Of a stretch of 64,000 nucleotides of DNA, positions 26,501 through 37,992 are shown piece by piece. The stretch comes from Leuctra nigra (Eukaryota; Arthropoda; Insecta; Plecoptera; Leuctridae): contig OW203766.1 of the NCBI GenBank assembly GCA_934045905.1, positions 20,392,309-20,456,308 on the forward strand, read 5' to 3'. Numbering within the stretch: position 1 is the stretch's first letter; each line of letters begins with the position of its first letter. The notes under the pieces are model-generated. The model made no database searches. It was not told where the DNA came from and worked only from the letters and a program-made list of their open reading frames with translations. The position numbers and the translations under genes are program-made.

Positions 26501-28425
26501 GATTTCACGACGCCGCACTCATTGTGGGCTTGTCGAAGAGGACAATTGGAATTATCACGCTCGAGTTTGGCGGTGCGATGTCGGGAGTCGGGAGAGGGAA
26601 GGCAAACAGGAACGACGGACACGTACCACTCGGGGGATCAACCGATCTGCAGTTGGAATCGATCTGATTGGTTCATTTTTACTCCAGAGGGATTTTAAAA
26701 TACAAGCAATGAGAGCTGTTTATCAAATTTTTGAAGCTTTCAAAAAAATAAAAAAAATAGTTAGAATGTCGGCGTTAGAAGTAAGTTTTTGTGCCTGAAC
26801 TTCGCGAAAACATAATGTTTGTTTATTTTAACAAAAATTGTATTTTCAATTTGGTGGTTTAATATTTAATTTCTTCTAAAATATTTAATTAACTAACGTA
26901 ATTAAATAATTTTTAAGCTTTCAAGTGAAATCAAAACGTAAAAAATAGTTTACGACCTATTTTAGAGGGTCGATGTTAGAAGTCTTCAAACGCAATATTT
27001 TTGCCCCAAATAATAATAAATTTTTAATTTGACAAATTTTAATTATAAAATATTTTTTTATTTATAAGTGGTTCATCTAAAATATTTATGATACTAACAT
27101 AAACAAAAACAAGAAAGTAAACATCTATCAAAATGTAAATAATAGAATGATTTACTTTTATCTTCAGGGGATCAACCTACTCTTAAAACAAGATTTTGAT
27201 GATAATTTGACGTAGGTATTCATTAGTCGACACCTTTTTATTCTCAATAATAATTCAGTTAAAGTTTGTTTTGTTTTCCAACTAAGAATCGTCAATCGCC
27301 CACATTGTCTTGTATCTTCTTTAGAAACTCGCACTTAATTATTCATGAAATAATTCGATTTTCGAGACCAAATCAACTACAAAATGATTACAAAATGATC
27401 TCTAACAGAGAATAAATTCAGTTTTGTAGATCATGTTCATAGACAATAGACAGTTCATCTACATATTAAACTGAAGTTCAGCTAAATCCCTGTCATTTGA
27501 CATCACCTTGAAAGAGTTAACTTATAATTGACATTGTCCATTCATTCACTATTACAAAACATCGCGAAACAAAAATTCCGTTGTTAACGATTCTTTTGAA
27601 AGCGACAACTGCACTATCATCATTTCAAATCTGCTAGTAAAATATTCAAACAATGATCTAGAGAGTTGGTTTTCAAGAAGAGCGATTGTTTTCGGGCAGA
27701 AGTATTCGGTTATTACTGGCGAGTAGGATTGTTTGTTGAACAGTAATTGACAATGTCGAGGACATCTGTGAGGCTTCAGCCACTGCCAGGATGAATTCAT
27801 GACTGAAGGCACAATCCGCTTGACGTCAGTGGAACGAGATCAAACTCGGGCCGCTCTCAGGAAGGCATTAGTTTTAACAGCTTTTACATGGTCCACAGAA
27901 TTGCGGGCGAAATTATTATTCAGATTTTATTCGGTCTTATGACTTCCTGGATGACAGTTTTTGGTAGATATCATCTTTTACGAGAGAATGGGAACATAAT
28001 CTAGATAAAAAGGTTCCTATATTGGTAAATTATACACGTTACCAGCATTTATAGCCAAGAATTAGAAGAATAAGTACAGAAAATTTGTTCATATTATTTT
28101 AACCTTTTTTTTAATGAACGTAAAACGACGACAGTGGTCATTAACATATTGCCAGAGGCTTCGCATGTCAACAAATTATTTAAACGTTCCGACACAAAAA
28201 GAAAACTGCATCTTCCCATTGGACCTATTCCGTACTTCGTCCAGGGTGGTCGTGGGACTAAATAAGGCACAATAAGTTTGAGCTCCTGCATTTGTTCTGG
28301 AACTGTGACATGCGCATGTGAACTGCGCAGAGGTTTATTTAGTGTCATGTTCAGCGCAGGACAAAAGAGCATGAGAAAGCTCGCATTGAGTTCCACCCAC
28401 ACGAGGAATCTGTGAGATGCACCGT
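20565..28425. other. intronic DNA, no gene supported
   Basis: AT-rich intron. It includes a GC-elevated block at 26.33-26.66 kb, two copies of AACGAGGTATTCTCGGA (22.56 and 25.76 kb), and two diverged tandem blocks sharing AGCTTTCAA and GTTAGAAGT (26.73 and 26.92 kb). Confidence 0.5.
26330..26660. promoter_or_regulatory. GC/CpG-elevated block, candidate enhancer or hidden exon
   Basis: A composition island in an AT-rich intron, with many CpGs and no simple repeats. Overlapping open frames exist on both strands (about 124 codons plus, 101 codons minus), neither with a recognised domain, which points to composition rather than coding. It contains a Su(H)-like TTCCCACA at about 26428. Role unknown. 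Confidence 0.25.
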
Positions 28426-29213
28426 GCATCTCGCCGCTGCCATGGCAACAGCATCCCAAACCTGGACCTGCATCTCGTCGCTGCCATGGCATCAGCATCC
28501 CAAACCTGGACCTGCATCTTAGCAACGAGTAGCAGCATCCCAAGCCTGGACCTGCATCTTAGCAACGAGCAACAGCATCCCAAGCCTGGACCTGCATCTT
28601 AGCAACGAGCAACAGCATCCCAAGCCTGGACCTGCATCTTAGCAACGAGTAACAGCATCCCAAGCCTGGACCTGCATCTTAGCAACGAGCAACAGCATCC
28701 CAAGCCTGGACCTGCATCTTAGCAACGAGTAACAGCATCCCAAGCCTGGACCTGCATCTTAGCAACGAGTAACAGCATCCCAAGCCTGGACCTGCATCTT
28801 AGCAACGAGTAACAGCATCCCAAGCCTGGACCTGCATCTTAGCAACGAGCAACAGCATCCCAAGCCTGGACCTGCATCTTAGCAACGAGTAACAGCATCC
28901 CAAGCCTGGACCTGCATCTTAGCAACGAGCAACAACATCCCAAGCCTGGACCTGCATCTTAGCAACGAGTAACAGCATCCCAAGCCTGGACCTGCATCTT
29001 AGCAACGAGCAACAGCATCCCAAGCCTGGACCTGCATCTTAGCAACGAGCAACAGCATCCCAAGCCTGGACCTGCATCTTAGCAACGAGTAACAGCATCC
29101 CAAGCCTGGACCTGCATCTTAGCAACGAGCAACAACATCCCAAGCCTGGACCTGCATCTTAGCAACGAGCAACAGCATCCCAAGCCTGGACCTGCATCTT
29201 AGCAACGAGCAAC
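28426..29213. repeat. 40-bp minisatellite, about 19 copies
   Basis: The unit is AGCATCCCAAGCCTGGACCT followed by GCATCTTAGCAACGAGYAAC, with Y either T or C. From 28535 to about 29213 the period is exactly 40 bp over 17 units. Two more diverged units lie at the left edge, near 28451 and 28495, with CTCGTCGCTGCCATGG in place of CTTAGCAACGAG. Two units carry AACAACATCC instead of AACAGCATCC, 200 bp apart. The array is much GC-richer than its surroundings. ORFs across its left end are by-products. Confidence 0.95.
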
Positions 29214-29484
29214 ACACCCGAACCAGCTGATCGTGATCGTGACCACGTGGTTCCGGTTCCCAAACAACGTCGTCTCAATGGAACAGGAAGAAGAACACGA
29301 GAGTTTTTATGAAGAAACTAAAAGAAACTTAAAATGATTCTTAATTAAACAATGTAAGAATTAATAAAGATACTTTTTTGGATTATTTAAACATTTAACT
29401 TAACATGGATTTACCAAAATTCTTTTTCTTTCCACCTTATACTCTACAAATTGTTATTCAATTTATTGTTTTATATAAGTTGTC
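29214..29484. other. short intronic stretch between minisatellite and foldback
   Basis: AT-rich; nothing recognisable. Confidence 0.5.
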
Positions 29485-29806
29485 CTGGAGGCCAAGTCTT
29501 GAAACTTACGCCTTCAGGACGCAAACGCTCTCGGACGTCAACAAGTCCCATTTACTGTAAGAATGACGACCTTGAAATCTACTGTTAACTGTTTAGCTTC
29601 ATTTTGAATAATATTTTATGACTGTATAATATCTGTAATAATAATTATAATGTTAATAAATTGTTTCCAATAGATTGCTGGATGACAATCAAATAAGTGG
29701 CTTGACTTTATGTTTCAATGTCGATCACTCTTACAGTAAATGGGACTTTATGACGTCCTAGAGCGTTTACGTCCTGAAAGCGTAAGTTTCAAGACTTGGC
29801 CTCCTG
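29485..29806. mobile_element. 322-bp foldback element
   Basis: The left arm (29485-29577) and right arm (29713-29806) are inverted copies. The left arm contains GGCCAAGTCTTGAAACTTAC and AAGTCCCATTTACTGTAAGA; the right arm holds their reverse complements. The arms are about 93 bp with roughly nine to ten differences. The roughly 135-bp centre is AT-rich with no ORF. No clear target duplication is visible; short GTTG matches flank it ambiguously. It resembles a non-autonomous foldback DNA transposon or a large MITE. Confidence 0.75.
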
Positions 29807-31540
29807 TTGCTGTATTTTATACGATAAATCATTGACTGAGTATATCAAAACATAAATCCGTCTAATTTAGACTCAAGTAAAGATCGGCATTTTTTATTGA
29901 TATGGAATTGTTTTATAACGTTTTTGGGTCCTAAAATTTTTAGATAATGTTATTAGAAACTCTGGAGTGAAACAAATACGCAAGCTAGTGGAGGTGCCGT
30001 GTTTTGAATAAGTAACAGCGAACTACGAATACCTACACTATTGTTCCGTAGCATTTTAAATCCTCTATAGTAAGTCTACTTATATTATGCAAATTTTATA
30101 TCTATTAAAGAGTAACAGATTCAGAGATTTGTGACCGTAAAGAATTAGGTTCCCGAGATAATCATGTTGTTGACACTGATCTCTCCGAACAAGTTCAAGT
30201 TCAGGCGAATTTCCATACAATTTCACTAGAAGCGTTTCGGCGATGGACCAATATCATTGTCATAATCGATAACATGCAAAAATCTCGAACAAGATTGCGA
30301 TAAAAAAAATAGAAATATCGATCAATAAATCGACGTCTTTAAAAGCGATATCTCGTTCTTCGCGTTACAGTTAGAAATCTTTACCGCGACATCGCGTATA
30401 ATATTCATGTAACGCCCTTTTTAACTAGATAACAATCTTCAGAGATCTCTTCTCCTTAGAGATTATTATAATATTCTGATCTTGTAATAGTTAAAGAATA
30501 ACGATTACCAACCGTGGTAAAGAATACCTCTCATCATATACCTATTTGACATGGTACCTTCGGAATCACCCCTCTCTCCTCCGCTCTTACTTTGCAAGCG
30601 CTGCGCACACCCCCCCGCTGGCATTTGAAGATACTTTCAACGTTTCCACCAAACTCTTCCATATATGAATCTATAATGATGTTAACTTCTTTGGTTTTTC
30701 GTTAAGTTATAAGCATGAAATTTATGCTCCCCTCTTTCCTAAGACGTTAATAAGATTTTTAACAGGTATCGCGCGTGCTGGCTCGTGTTTTCACGGCTTA
30801 TTTCTTATTAACGTGATAGTCTGACGAATTTATAGTGATGTCACGGTATATCCACTCTTCAGGTGGGAGTATTATATGAGAAGACATTTGGTTCGCGATT
30901 AAGAGCGTTGGATACACCGCGAGTGCGAAAGTTCTTGATACAAGGGTGTTTCTGGACCAATTTGGACGCAAAATATTTTATGGATCGATTACAAAATTTA
31001 CCATATTATGGAAAATATATTTTAAAACATATTTGCGTAGAGTTTTTGTCAAAATTGTTATTACTTTGGGAAAAAAATGTTTCCTAAAGTTGGTCTTGAA
31101 GGAAAATTGGAAATTGGTGGTAAAAAAGTGTAAAAGCCTCTTTAAATGTTTCGTCAATTCTCTAATTTAAAAAACGTATTATTGAAAGTAGGTGGAGATT
31201 TGAAAAAGCTCATAACGTGGTCTAATGTTGATAGTATCGTTGTCATAAATCAAAACCGAGATCTCATGCGTTTCAGTCTTAATACGTGCTTCAACTATGT
31301 AGTACGTTGCAATAACTCAATTCGGCAGTTAGCAGGCCCGCAGTTTTAGCAGACAGATATTCTTTACCGCCCCTAATAACAATCTATAGCTACAGGTGTC
31401 TTAATTGTAGCAGAATTTAGATCCGCGTTGCCTAAAGATCCGTCAAGATGGCGATCGCATTCTCTATCGTGAAGTTGACGATATTTGAAAGGCGTCAACC
31501 GCATTTCACACTTCGATGATCGTAATTCAAGATCGCGAGT

Positions 31541-31571
31541 TGGGGGTGGTGGGGGCGTGGGGGGGGGGGGA
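31541..31571 (+). repeat. G-run cluster (G-quadruplex-capable)
   Basis: Runs of five, five and about thirteen G separated by one to four bases. Confidence 0.75.
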
Positions 31572-33479
31572 GCTGTCGAGATGAAATGGATTTATTGGTT
31601 CAAAACTGTAGGAGGCACTGTGACGTTCAAAGTTCAATGGGAGATGTCTCAATCGAAGATGAACCGATTGATTTTAGAGTTTGATCGACAGATTTTAATC
31701 GAAAGTTCGATTTGATTGTCCTGAGGTTTAAAATGAAGTTAAAGTTTAAACCAGTTTAAAATCTAGTTTTTACAATACATTTATTGCGGATACATCTGCA
31801 CCAATTTTCAGCACTATTTGTACTAATTCATTTTAAAATAAAGTTCCTATTTCATTACTGTTCAGTAACGGAGACTGGCGAACATCACTGAAAAATCTTA
31901 TGTGATATTTTGGTTGTCAAAATGTACATTAAATTGTGATGAATGTGAGGAACTAAAAATCGATATAAGATCGCAGGAATTTCCTGAGTCCATTAATAAA
32001 TCTTGTCTGGCATGAAACAAAGCTAATTTGTTTGATAGCATGCTTGAATATATCGTATTAGTGCACAGTTTGTTTTTCTCATGAATTTCCCAAATTTCTC
32101 CACCAAAAAACCGCCATCAACCCGCATCGACCCACATCTTCCTCGCTCCACAATCTATATAGAACTCTATGTATAATTCCAGACGATTTAACAACAAATT
32201 ATCCACGCCGAATTCAAAACGTTTTTCGCAATTGAATTCTAAGAATAGAATTTCATGGCTGAATCTTCTAGATTTACACAAAATTACTTTATAATTCGAC
32301 ATTTAAAAAAAAATCAATCAATCCCCTTGGATCAACATGTTTTCTTGTACCGATCAGTATCGACTTCGGTGGGCCTGATTGATCGGGTTGATCCTGCATT
32401 AGGAACTCTAAGTGGCTTGATATAAGACACGCTGGGCTGGCGACTAAGACGCTCGTAATTACGATAATAATGGATCCCTATTCAACAAGTGTTAGAACAA
32501 GTGTGAGAAGAAAAGGACCACCCGCATCCGAGTAACAAAGAAAGACACTTTTCTTCTCTACCGACGATATTGATTGCCCTGCGGCGGATCCTTGGTTCGA
32601 ATCTCCTGCCCGGTTTGATATCAATTTATCCGCTCGATGATTGATCGATAATCAGTAGAGTAGAAAGCTATTTTATTAAACGTATCGGCTTTATTATTAC
32701 TATATAAGACATTGATTTGATATTGGCGTGATCCCGAATGATTGAACATGTAACAATCGATTCTAAAGAAGTCGGAGAGTTGGTTGTTAGAATCACTTAC
32801 GAGAAATATGAATCAAGATGGGTTTCGCCTAGCAAGGAAATGATCGTGTATAAAATAGTTTAATTAAAAATATTGAGAAACTTTATTTGTTATCTGATGT
32901 GTTGGTCACGTTTTGCAGTACCATCGTTTTCACATGGTTTTGCAGTTTTTAATGTCATTAACATTTTCTCCCCTTTTAGCAATCGTTAAATAGATCAGAA
33001 ATTATGTACTTTCCATCTGCCTTGAAGATCGTACATTCTATACACTTACCTGAGAAAGAAACTTAATTTATTGCCAAAATTCAATTCAAGAGAAGAAAAT
33101 TTTAGTAGAGCATGTACATAATTAACACCTTATAATTTATGCCTACGAACTCATAATTTTATTGTAATATGACAATCAAAGAGTGTTTTTATAATTTTTA
33201 TTTATAATATTTTTAAATTTTTGAACTTATATTTTAAAGAAATTGCCGAGCCATATAAAACACCAATAATTGTATCACATACCTATACATTTATTTATGA
33301 GGAGGTAGTTTTTTTTAATTACTAAAAATTCTCTTGTCATAGGAAAATGCCTTACACAGATTAAAATCGATCATCAATCGATGCAATGTTTTCAGTCCAG
33401 GTAGTACAATATTAATCAAATAGTCCAGCACATAGTGATTGATGCTTTGAATAATCTGATTGAATCTTTGTAATCATTC

Positions 33480-33620
33480 GAAGTCTCGCCAGCATCTCGT
33501 TACATTAGCCGCAAAAGACATATCACATCCCATTACATTCCACATCTAATGCGATAAATGATAATGAATGATATTAATTAGGATAAGCCGTAATGGACGG
33601 CTCACTATAAGCTAACCTAG
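33480..33620. promoter_or_regulatory. TAAT-rich block, candidate homeodomain-bound enhancer
   Basis: Several homeodomain cores occur within about 60 bp (TAATGCGATAAATGATAATG, ATTAATTAGG, GTAATGG), next to CGCAAAAG and TGATAAAT-type Hox/Exd-like sites. This is suggestive only; short AT-rich sites are common by chance here. Confidence 0.18.
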
Positions 33621-34511
33621 TTAGATGACTAGGAAACTAGATTTAGTTTCTCGATAAACTATTCTAACTTTGTAATCGTAATAGCAATCTTACAATTTAC
33701 AGGAAGTTCGATTAAACTGGACATGAATCATTCGTACTTACTACCTATATCGACATTCCTAATTGATTCGAATATGGAAGATAGCAAAATGTTTAATTAT
33801 CTATGTATAAAAAATAAAAATGTTTTAAGTTAACAAATAAACCTGATAGCATTCGAATTTATGACCTTGACCACAGATATTCTTTCAGATTATCCATCAG
33901 TAAAGTAAAGTTTCAATTATAAATCAATTTTCCGGTGAATTAAATAGACCGATCTTGCTGGAAATCAATGAATCTGTTGTGAAAAATTACCTGATCTGTA
34001 AATTTTTTGTCCTAAATGTGAAAAGATTACAATTACAAAAAATACAGGTATTGGAGTCATCAGTTTTATAAATTCGAGACAAGTAAACACAGACAATACA
34101 TTTCATATTCAAATTTATAAAGTGTTCGATATTTCGACATTTTCGTATTTTACTCGTTTTTTCCTACATTTTTTCTCATGAGATTTGTTTTGAATGTGAA
34201 CAAATTCCCTTGACGTTGTGTTGTGATCGGCTGAGAATCTACCGCCTCTGGGTGTGAACCCGCGTCCTCTCTATGCGCTACGAGGTGTTGGAGCGAGGAG
34301 ATCTTATCTCGAGAACGCTGACGAGTATGTCGGTGAGATCAATCAATCGGCGATAGCTACTCGGCCGACATCCAGCAGTTGCCATGCCAACCGAGATCAG
34401 ATCATCGAAACCCGGGTTCCGTCAACCAAATTCAAGGCGTTGAGAATATTACGGCGGTTTGTAAGTAGCAAGTCGAAATGATTCAAAGTGTGATTACTTT
34501 TTTAAAAATTG

Positions 34512-34762
34512 AAGAGCCCCCCGAAAACAAGGATGAATGTGACACATTTTTCAAAACGCGTTTTTTTTGCTTTAAAATGATAAATATCCATATATCCGTA
34601 AGCTGGCGCAATCTAAGTTCGAATTATTGAACTTCACCCTCTAAAAGAAGAACTGAAATGTCTGGTTTACATTGGTGGTGTATCTGGTGTTGGTTGGTTT
34701 TTGGTGGTTCTTGAACTATTTAAGAAATGTTGTCACATTCATCCCTGTTCCGGTGAGCTCTT
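34512..34762. mobile_element. 251-bp MITE with 6-bp AAATTG target duplication
   Basis: Terminal inverted repeats of about 38 bp start AAGAGC on each strand and share a 14-bp identical core GGATGAATGTGACA (34531-34544 and, inverted, 34731-34744). Directly outside both ends is the same 6-mer, AAATTG (34506-34511 and 34763-34768), which marks a genuine insertion. The interior is AT/GT-rich and has no ORF. Six-base duplications are unusual among common DNA transposon families, so I do not assign a superfamily. Confidence 0.82.
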
Positions 34763-35228
34763 AAATTGTCAAACAAGACGAAACATCGGCATATCTAGAA
34801 TTAATTTCATAAAAAATAATAATTAAAGAAACATTGATTATTTGAAAAAAAATGTCGAAAGAGAATAAAGTATTTTTTCTTGAACAATTTGAAGACTTCA
34901 TGTACTTAAAATATGGAAAATTTAAGAAAAAATCTCATTTGTCAGTAATATAGAAAGTAATTTCAAATTACTTTTCTAAGAATAATGTATTTGGGGCCAA
35001 GTTCGGCACCTCCACCAACTCCCCTCAAACTCTTCTAAACATAAAAGGAAGTCCATAAATCGAAGAACAGAAAACCTGAAATGTCCCTCGTATGTGGTCT
35101 AAACGGCAGTCGAACGTGCTCAATGCTGTCTCGAATAGTATAACCTTAGAGTTTTAGTTTCCAGTTAACCTAGGTCATGGTTCTCGGGTTTAGTTTATGT
35201 GACGGTCTCTCTCTCATGGGTCTAGCAT

Positions 35229-35229
<1 letters not shown>

Positions 35230-35299
<70 letters not shown>
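35230..35299. repeat. (AC)n microsatellite, about 35 units
   Basis: An uninterrupted CA dinucleotide tract of 70 bp. Confidence 0.97.
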
Positions 35300-35300
<1 letters not shown>

Positions 35301-35803
35301 CTTCCCAATGCATTCGGTGTCCCCACACAGGAGATGACGATCTCACAAGATCACGACATATCGTTCTCTCTCTTCCACTTGGGACGAAAACTATCTCTCT
35401 GTCTCGCTTACTCTCACGTGTTCACGAATCTCGCTACTTCTTCCGTGCTCGTGCTTATACAAGAATACAAACATAGCACACGATTTCACCTCATTTTTTT
35501 TGGAATTTTGTTTTGTTGGATCAACTTATATTATATTCGAGGCTTCTGCTTTCCATAAGAACTGTAAGTTATTATTCGCAAGATTTTTTTGGTATGAAGT
35601 GGCCTTGGATCTTCTATGTATACCTATTTGGGCGCAGGCACAAAAGTCAAGCAAATTATAATGGAATATTCATATTACAAATGTTCCTATTTCATAAAAA
35701 ATATAAACTCCTAAATAATAGTAGAATGGCAATAATATGTAACTTCATTTGTTTCAATTTTAATTCAATTTTAAATTATTTTCTTTTCTATAATATGCAT
35801 ATA

Positions 35804-35862
35804 AATTACAATAAATTACAATAACAATAAATTACAATAAATTACAATAATTACAATAAATG
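35804..35862. repeat. AATTACAATAA tandem repeat
   Basis: Five or more imperfect copies of an 11-bp unit (ATTACAATAAA) with small indels. Confidence 0.85.
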
Positions 35863-37971
35863 AGAAGGGCAATAATGACAACAAATTAAAATTAAAGTAC
35901 TAATAACTAATCTAAAATTTGTACTAAAAATCGAACAAAGCTAAAAAGATGAAAATCACTAATTGATTTTTGATTTCCAAGACGGCTACTACGGAACCGA
36001 AGACTATGAAACTATGATACTTATTTTTCATATATCTTTCATACAAATTCATTTGAAAATAATCAGCTCAAAACTTCGAATCGGCCACAATAAAGCATGA
36101 TTGTTCCTCTAACAAGGCATGGGCGATGACTTGTTACAAACAACTAGATCACTACTCCCTCACTCCAGCAATTTCATTGGTCCACATTTCCTAGAACAAC
36201 ATTTTCCTTTCAATTTCTTTTCGCGGTTCTTGTAGGAACTTTTCTAAGTGGCTAGTTTAACGCTCGATATCCGTATTTAATTCTACTTGTAACAAAAGTT
36301 AAAACTCTTTTCAGTGCTCATTTAACCAACCATAACCATGGTTCTAGGTATTCGACGGTGTAAAATGTGATTTGATAAATCCATGCATTTATTATAGAAT
36401 TTCGCGTGTTGTTCACAGTAGATTTGCTCCTCTGTTCTCCGGCCAGGTGGATGCTGTGATCTGCAGATCGGGAAATTAACTTGCGTCTTCGGACACCTTC
36501 TGCCGCGTCGTGACGTATGAGTTACTTGAGCTTGAGTGCTTATTGAAGAGAAGTCAGAGGAGAAACATATCTTATTATCGCACATCAGAGATACACAGCG
36601 AGAAGTGATGAGAATCTGATTAACTAATATTTGTGTGTTCAGGTTTGAAACAAACTTGCATTGTCTTCATTCGGAGCCAACTTTTGTATACGTTCAAATA
36701 AATGTATCCGGTTTTAAACTGTAACATCAATTTTGAGTATTGAACAATTAATTTCCATCTTATATTATAACGTTGAAAATAGTGTAGGGGAGGGGGAAGG
36801 GAGGGGTGGGGCTTTGAATTAAATGTATTATCATGCCGATCGCAATGTAGTTTTTATTTATTTACTTGTAGTCAGCAGTAAGCATTTATGCAGTCGATTT
36901 TTTAATAGACGTGAACTTATTTTTTTGATGTTAGTTTCTTTCACCAAAAAAATATCAAACTTGTAAATTTTTAAAAGTAAATGGGAGCCAAAAGAAAGAG
37001 CGGTTTCACGCTCAAAAGAAGCTGCATGCGCAAGCAGATATTTTAGGACGTCAGTCCTCTACACCATAAGGCAGTGAGCTAATAATCTTATGAATATACG
37101 TTTATAATTTGTTGATATTCCTTAGCAGACCCGTAAGTATATAATAATTGCCTTGAACTGACAAATAGTTAGAGCATAGCAATCAACACTGTAACACATA
37201 CAAAACACACAAAAAAACACAATAAACTGAGATGACAGATTAAACAAAAAGTTAAACGCAAACCCTCTCTTCTCTCTGAATTAAGTAAATATTCCCGTCT
37301 TGCAGTCAATCAGCCATCATTGCTCTCTCTTCTCGACGAAGAGCAAGTACTCTTCTTGCATCCATTCAACACCATTGATTGACGTAACAACAGACTCATC
37401 AGGACCAATGAAAGACACAAGTGCGTCGAATGAATTTGATCGCAATCGAATTGACAGAAGTTTAACTGATGTGGCATGGCAGTTTTTATACCGTCTTTCG
37501 GTAAACTTCTTCGCAGTCATTGTGTGTGCAATTTCAAAGTTATAGTCCCGGTCACTTATAATGACTGTCGCGCCCATGAACAAAGTATGCCCATAATTTT
37601 GAGTCGGATGTACAGCGTATCAATCTGATGCTAAAGGCATAGAAAAACTTGTACAAAAAAAGTGAATAAAATATAGTTGAAATTGTTCATAGTAACAGGG
37701 CTCTTCTATAGATTTATAATTCTGATCCTGAGGAAAAATGAAGTCAATTACTGAACTCGGCGGGAAAAAAACTGACTGAAATATTACTCAATTTCTAAAC
37801 TGTCTCGGTAGACAGTATGTGAGGAGATCAAACTAAAGTTAGTTATGATTCATTATAAAACGTAAACTTTAATAGGATTTCGACGGATTTGTGTTAGACG
37901 GAACAGATCCACTGTTTTCTTTTGAACTTGAGTCAAGATTGTCAATAGCGAAAGCTTTTTCTTCGGCGAAT

Positions 37972-37992
37972 CAAAGGTTTTACAAACCTTTG
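37972..37992. repeat. perfect 9-bp stem hairpin
   Basis: CAAAGGTTT TAC AAACCTTTG. No flanking T-run or other context suggests a role. Confidence 0.7.

Larger units (their letters stand above)
29807..34511. other. intronic DNA, no gene supported
   Basis: AT-rich intron. It has G-run repeats at 31.54 kb and a TAAT-rich block at 33.48-33.62 kb. Open frames at 30.86-31.35 kb (67-74 codons) show no domain. Confidence 0.5.

Noticed and set aside
27552..27812. 86-aa minus-strand ORF
   Set aside because: No recognisable domain, and the other strand is partly open as well. No splice or promoter support.
28094..28602. ORFs of 149, 82 and 61 codons on both strands
   Set aside because: They start inside, or run across, the 40-bp minisatellite and have repeat-derived Cys/Arg-rich peptides; each frame meets a stop within three units.
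28426..29213. CRISPR array
   Set aside because: Units are contiguous tandem copies without unique spacers, in a eukaryotic intron. The same applies to 42531-43132.
30863..31349. Three consecutive 67-74 codon ORFs
   Set aside because: AT-rich, Lys/Leu/Phe-dominated peptides with no domain; consistent with chance in low-GC sequence.
32585..32620. TTGGTTCGAATCTCC, B-box-like
   Set aside because: Isolated match with no upstream A box or stem.
34236..34300. Minus-strand A-box/B-box pair (TAGCGCATAGAG, GGGTTCACACCC)
   Set aside because: The boxes are only about 17 nt apart, too close for a tRNA or a pol III promoter, and the B box lacks the invariant G.
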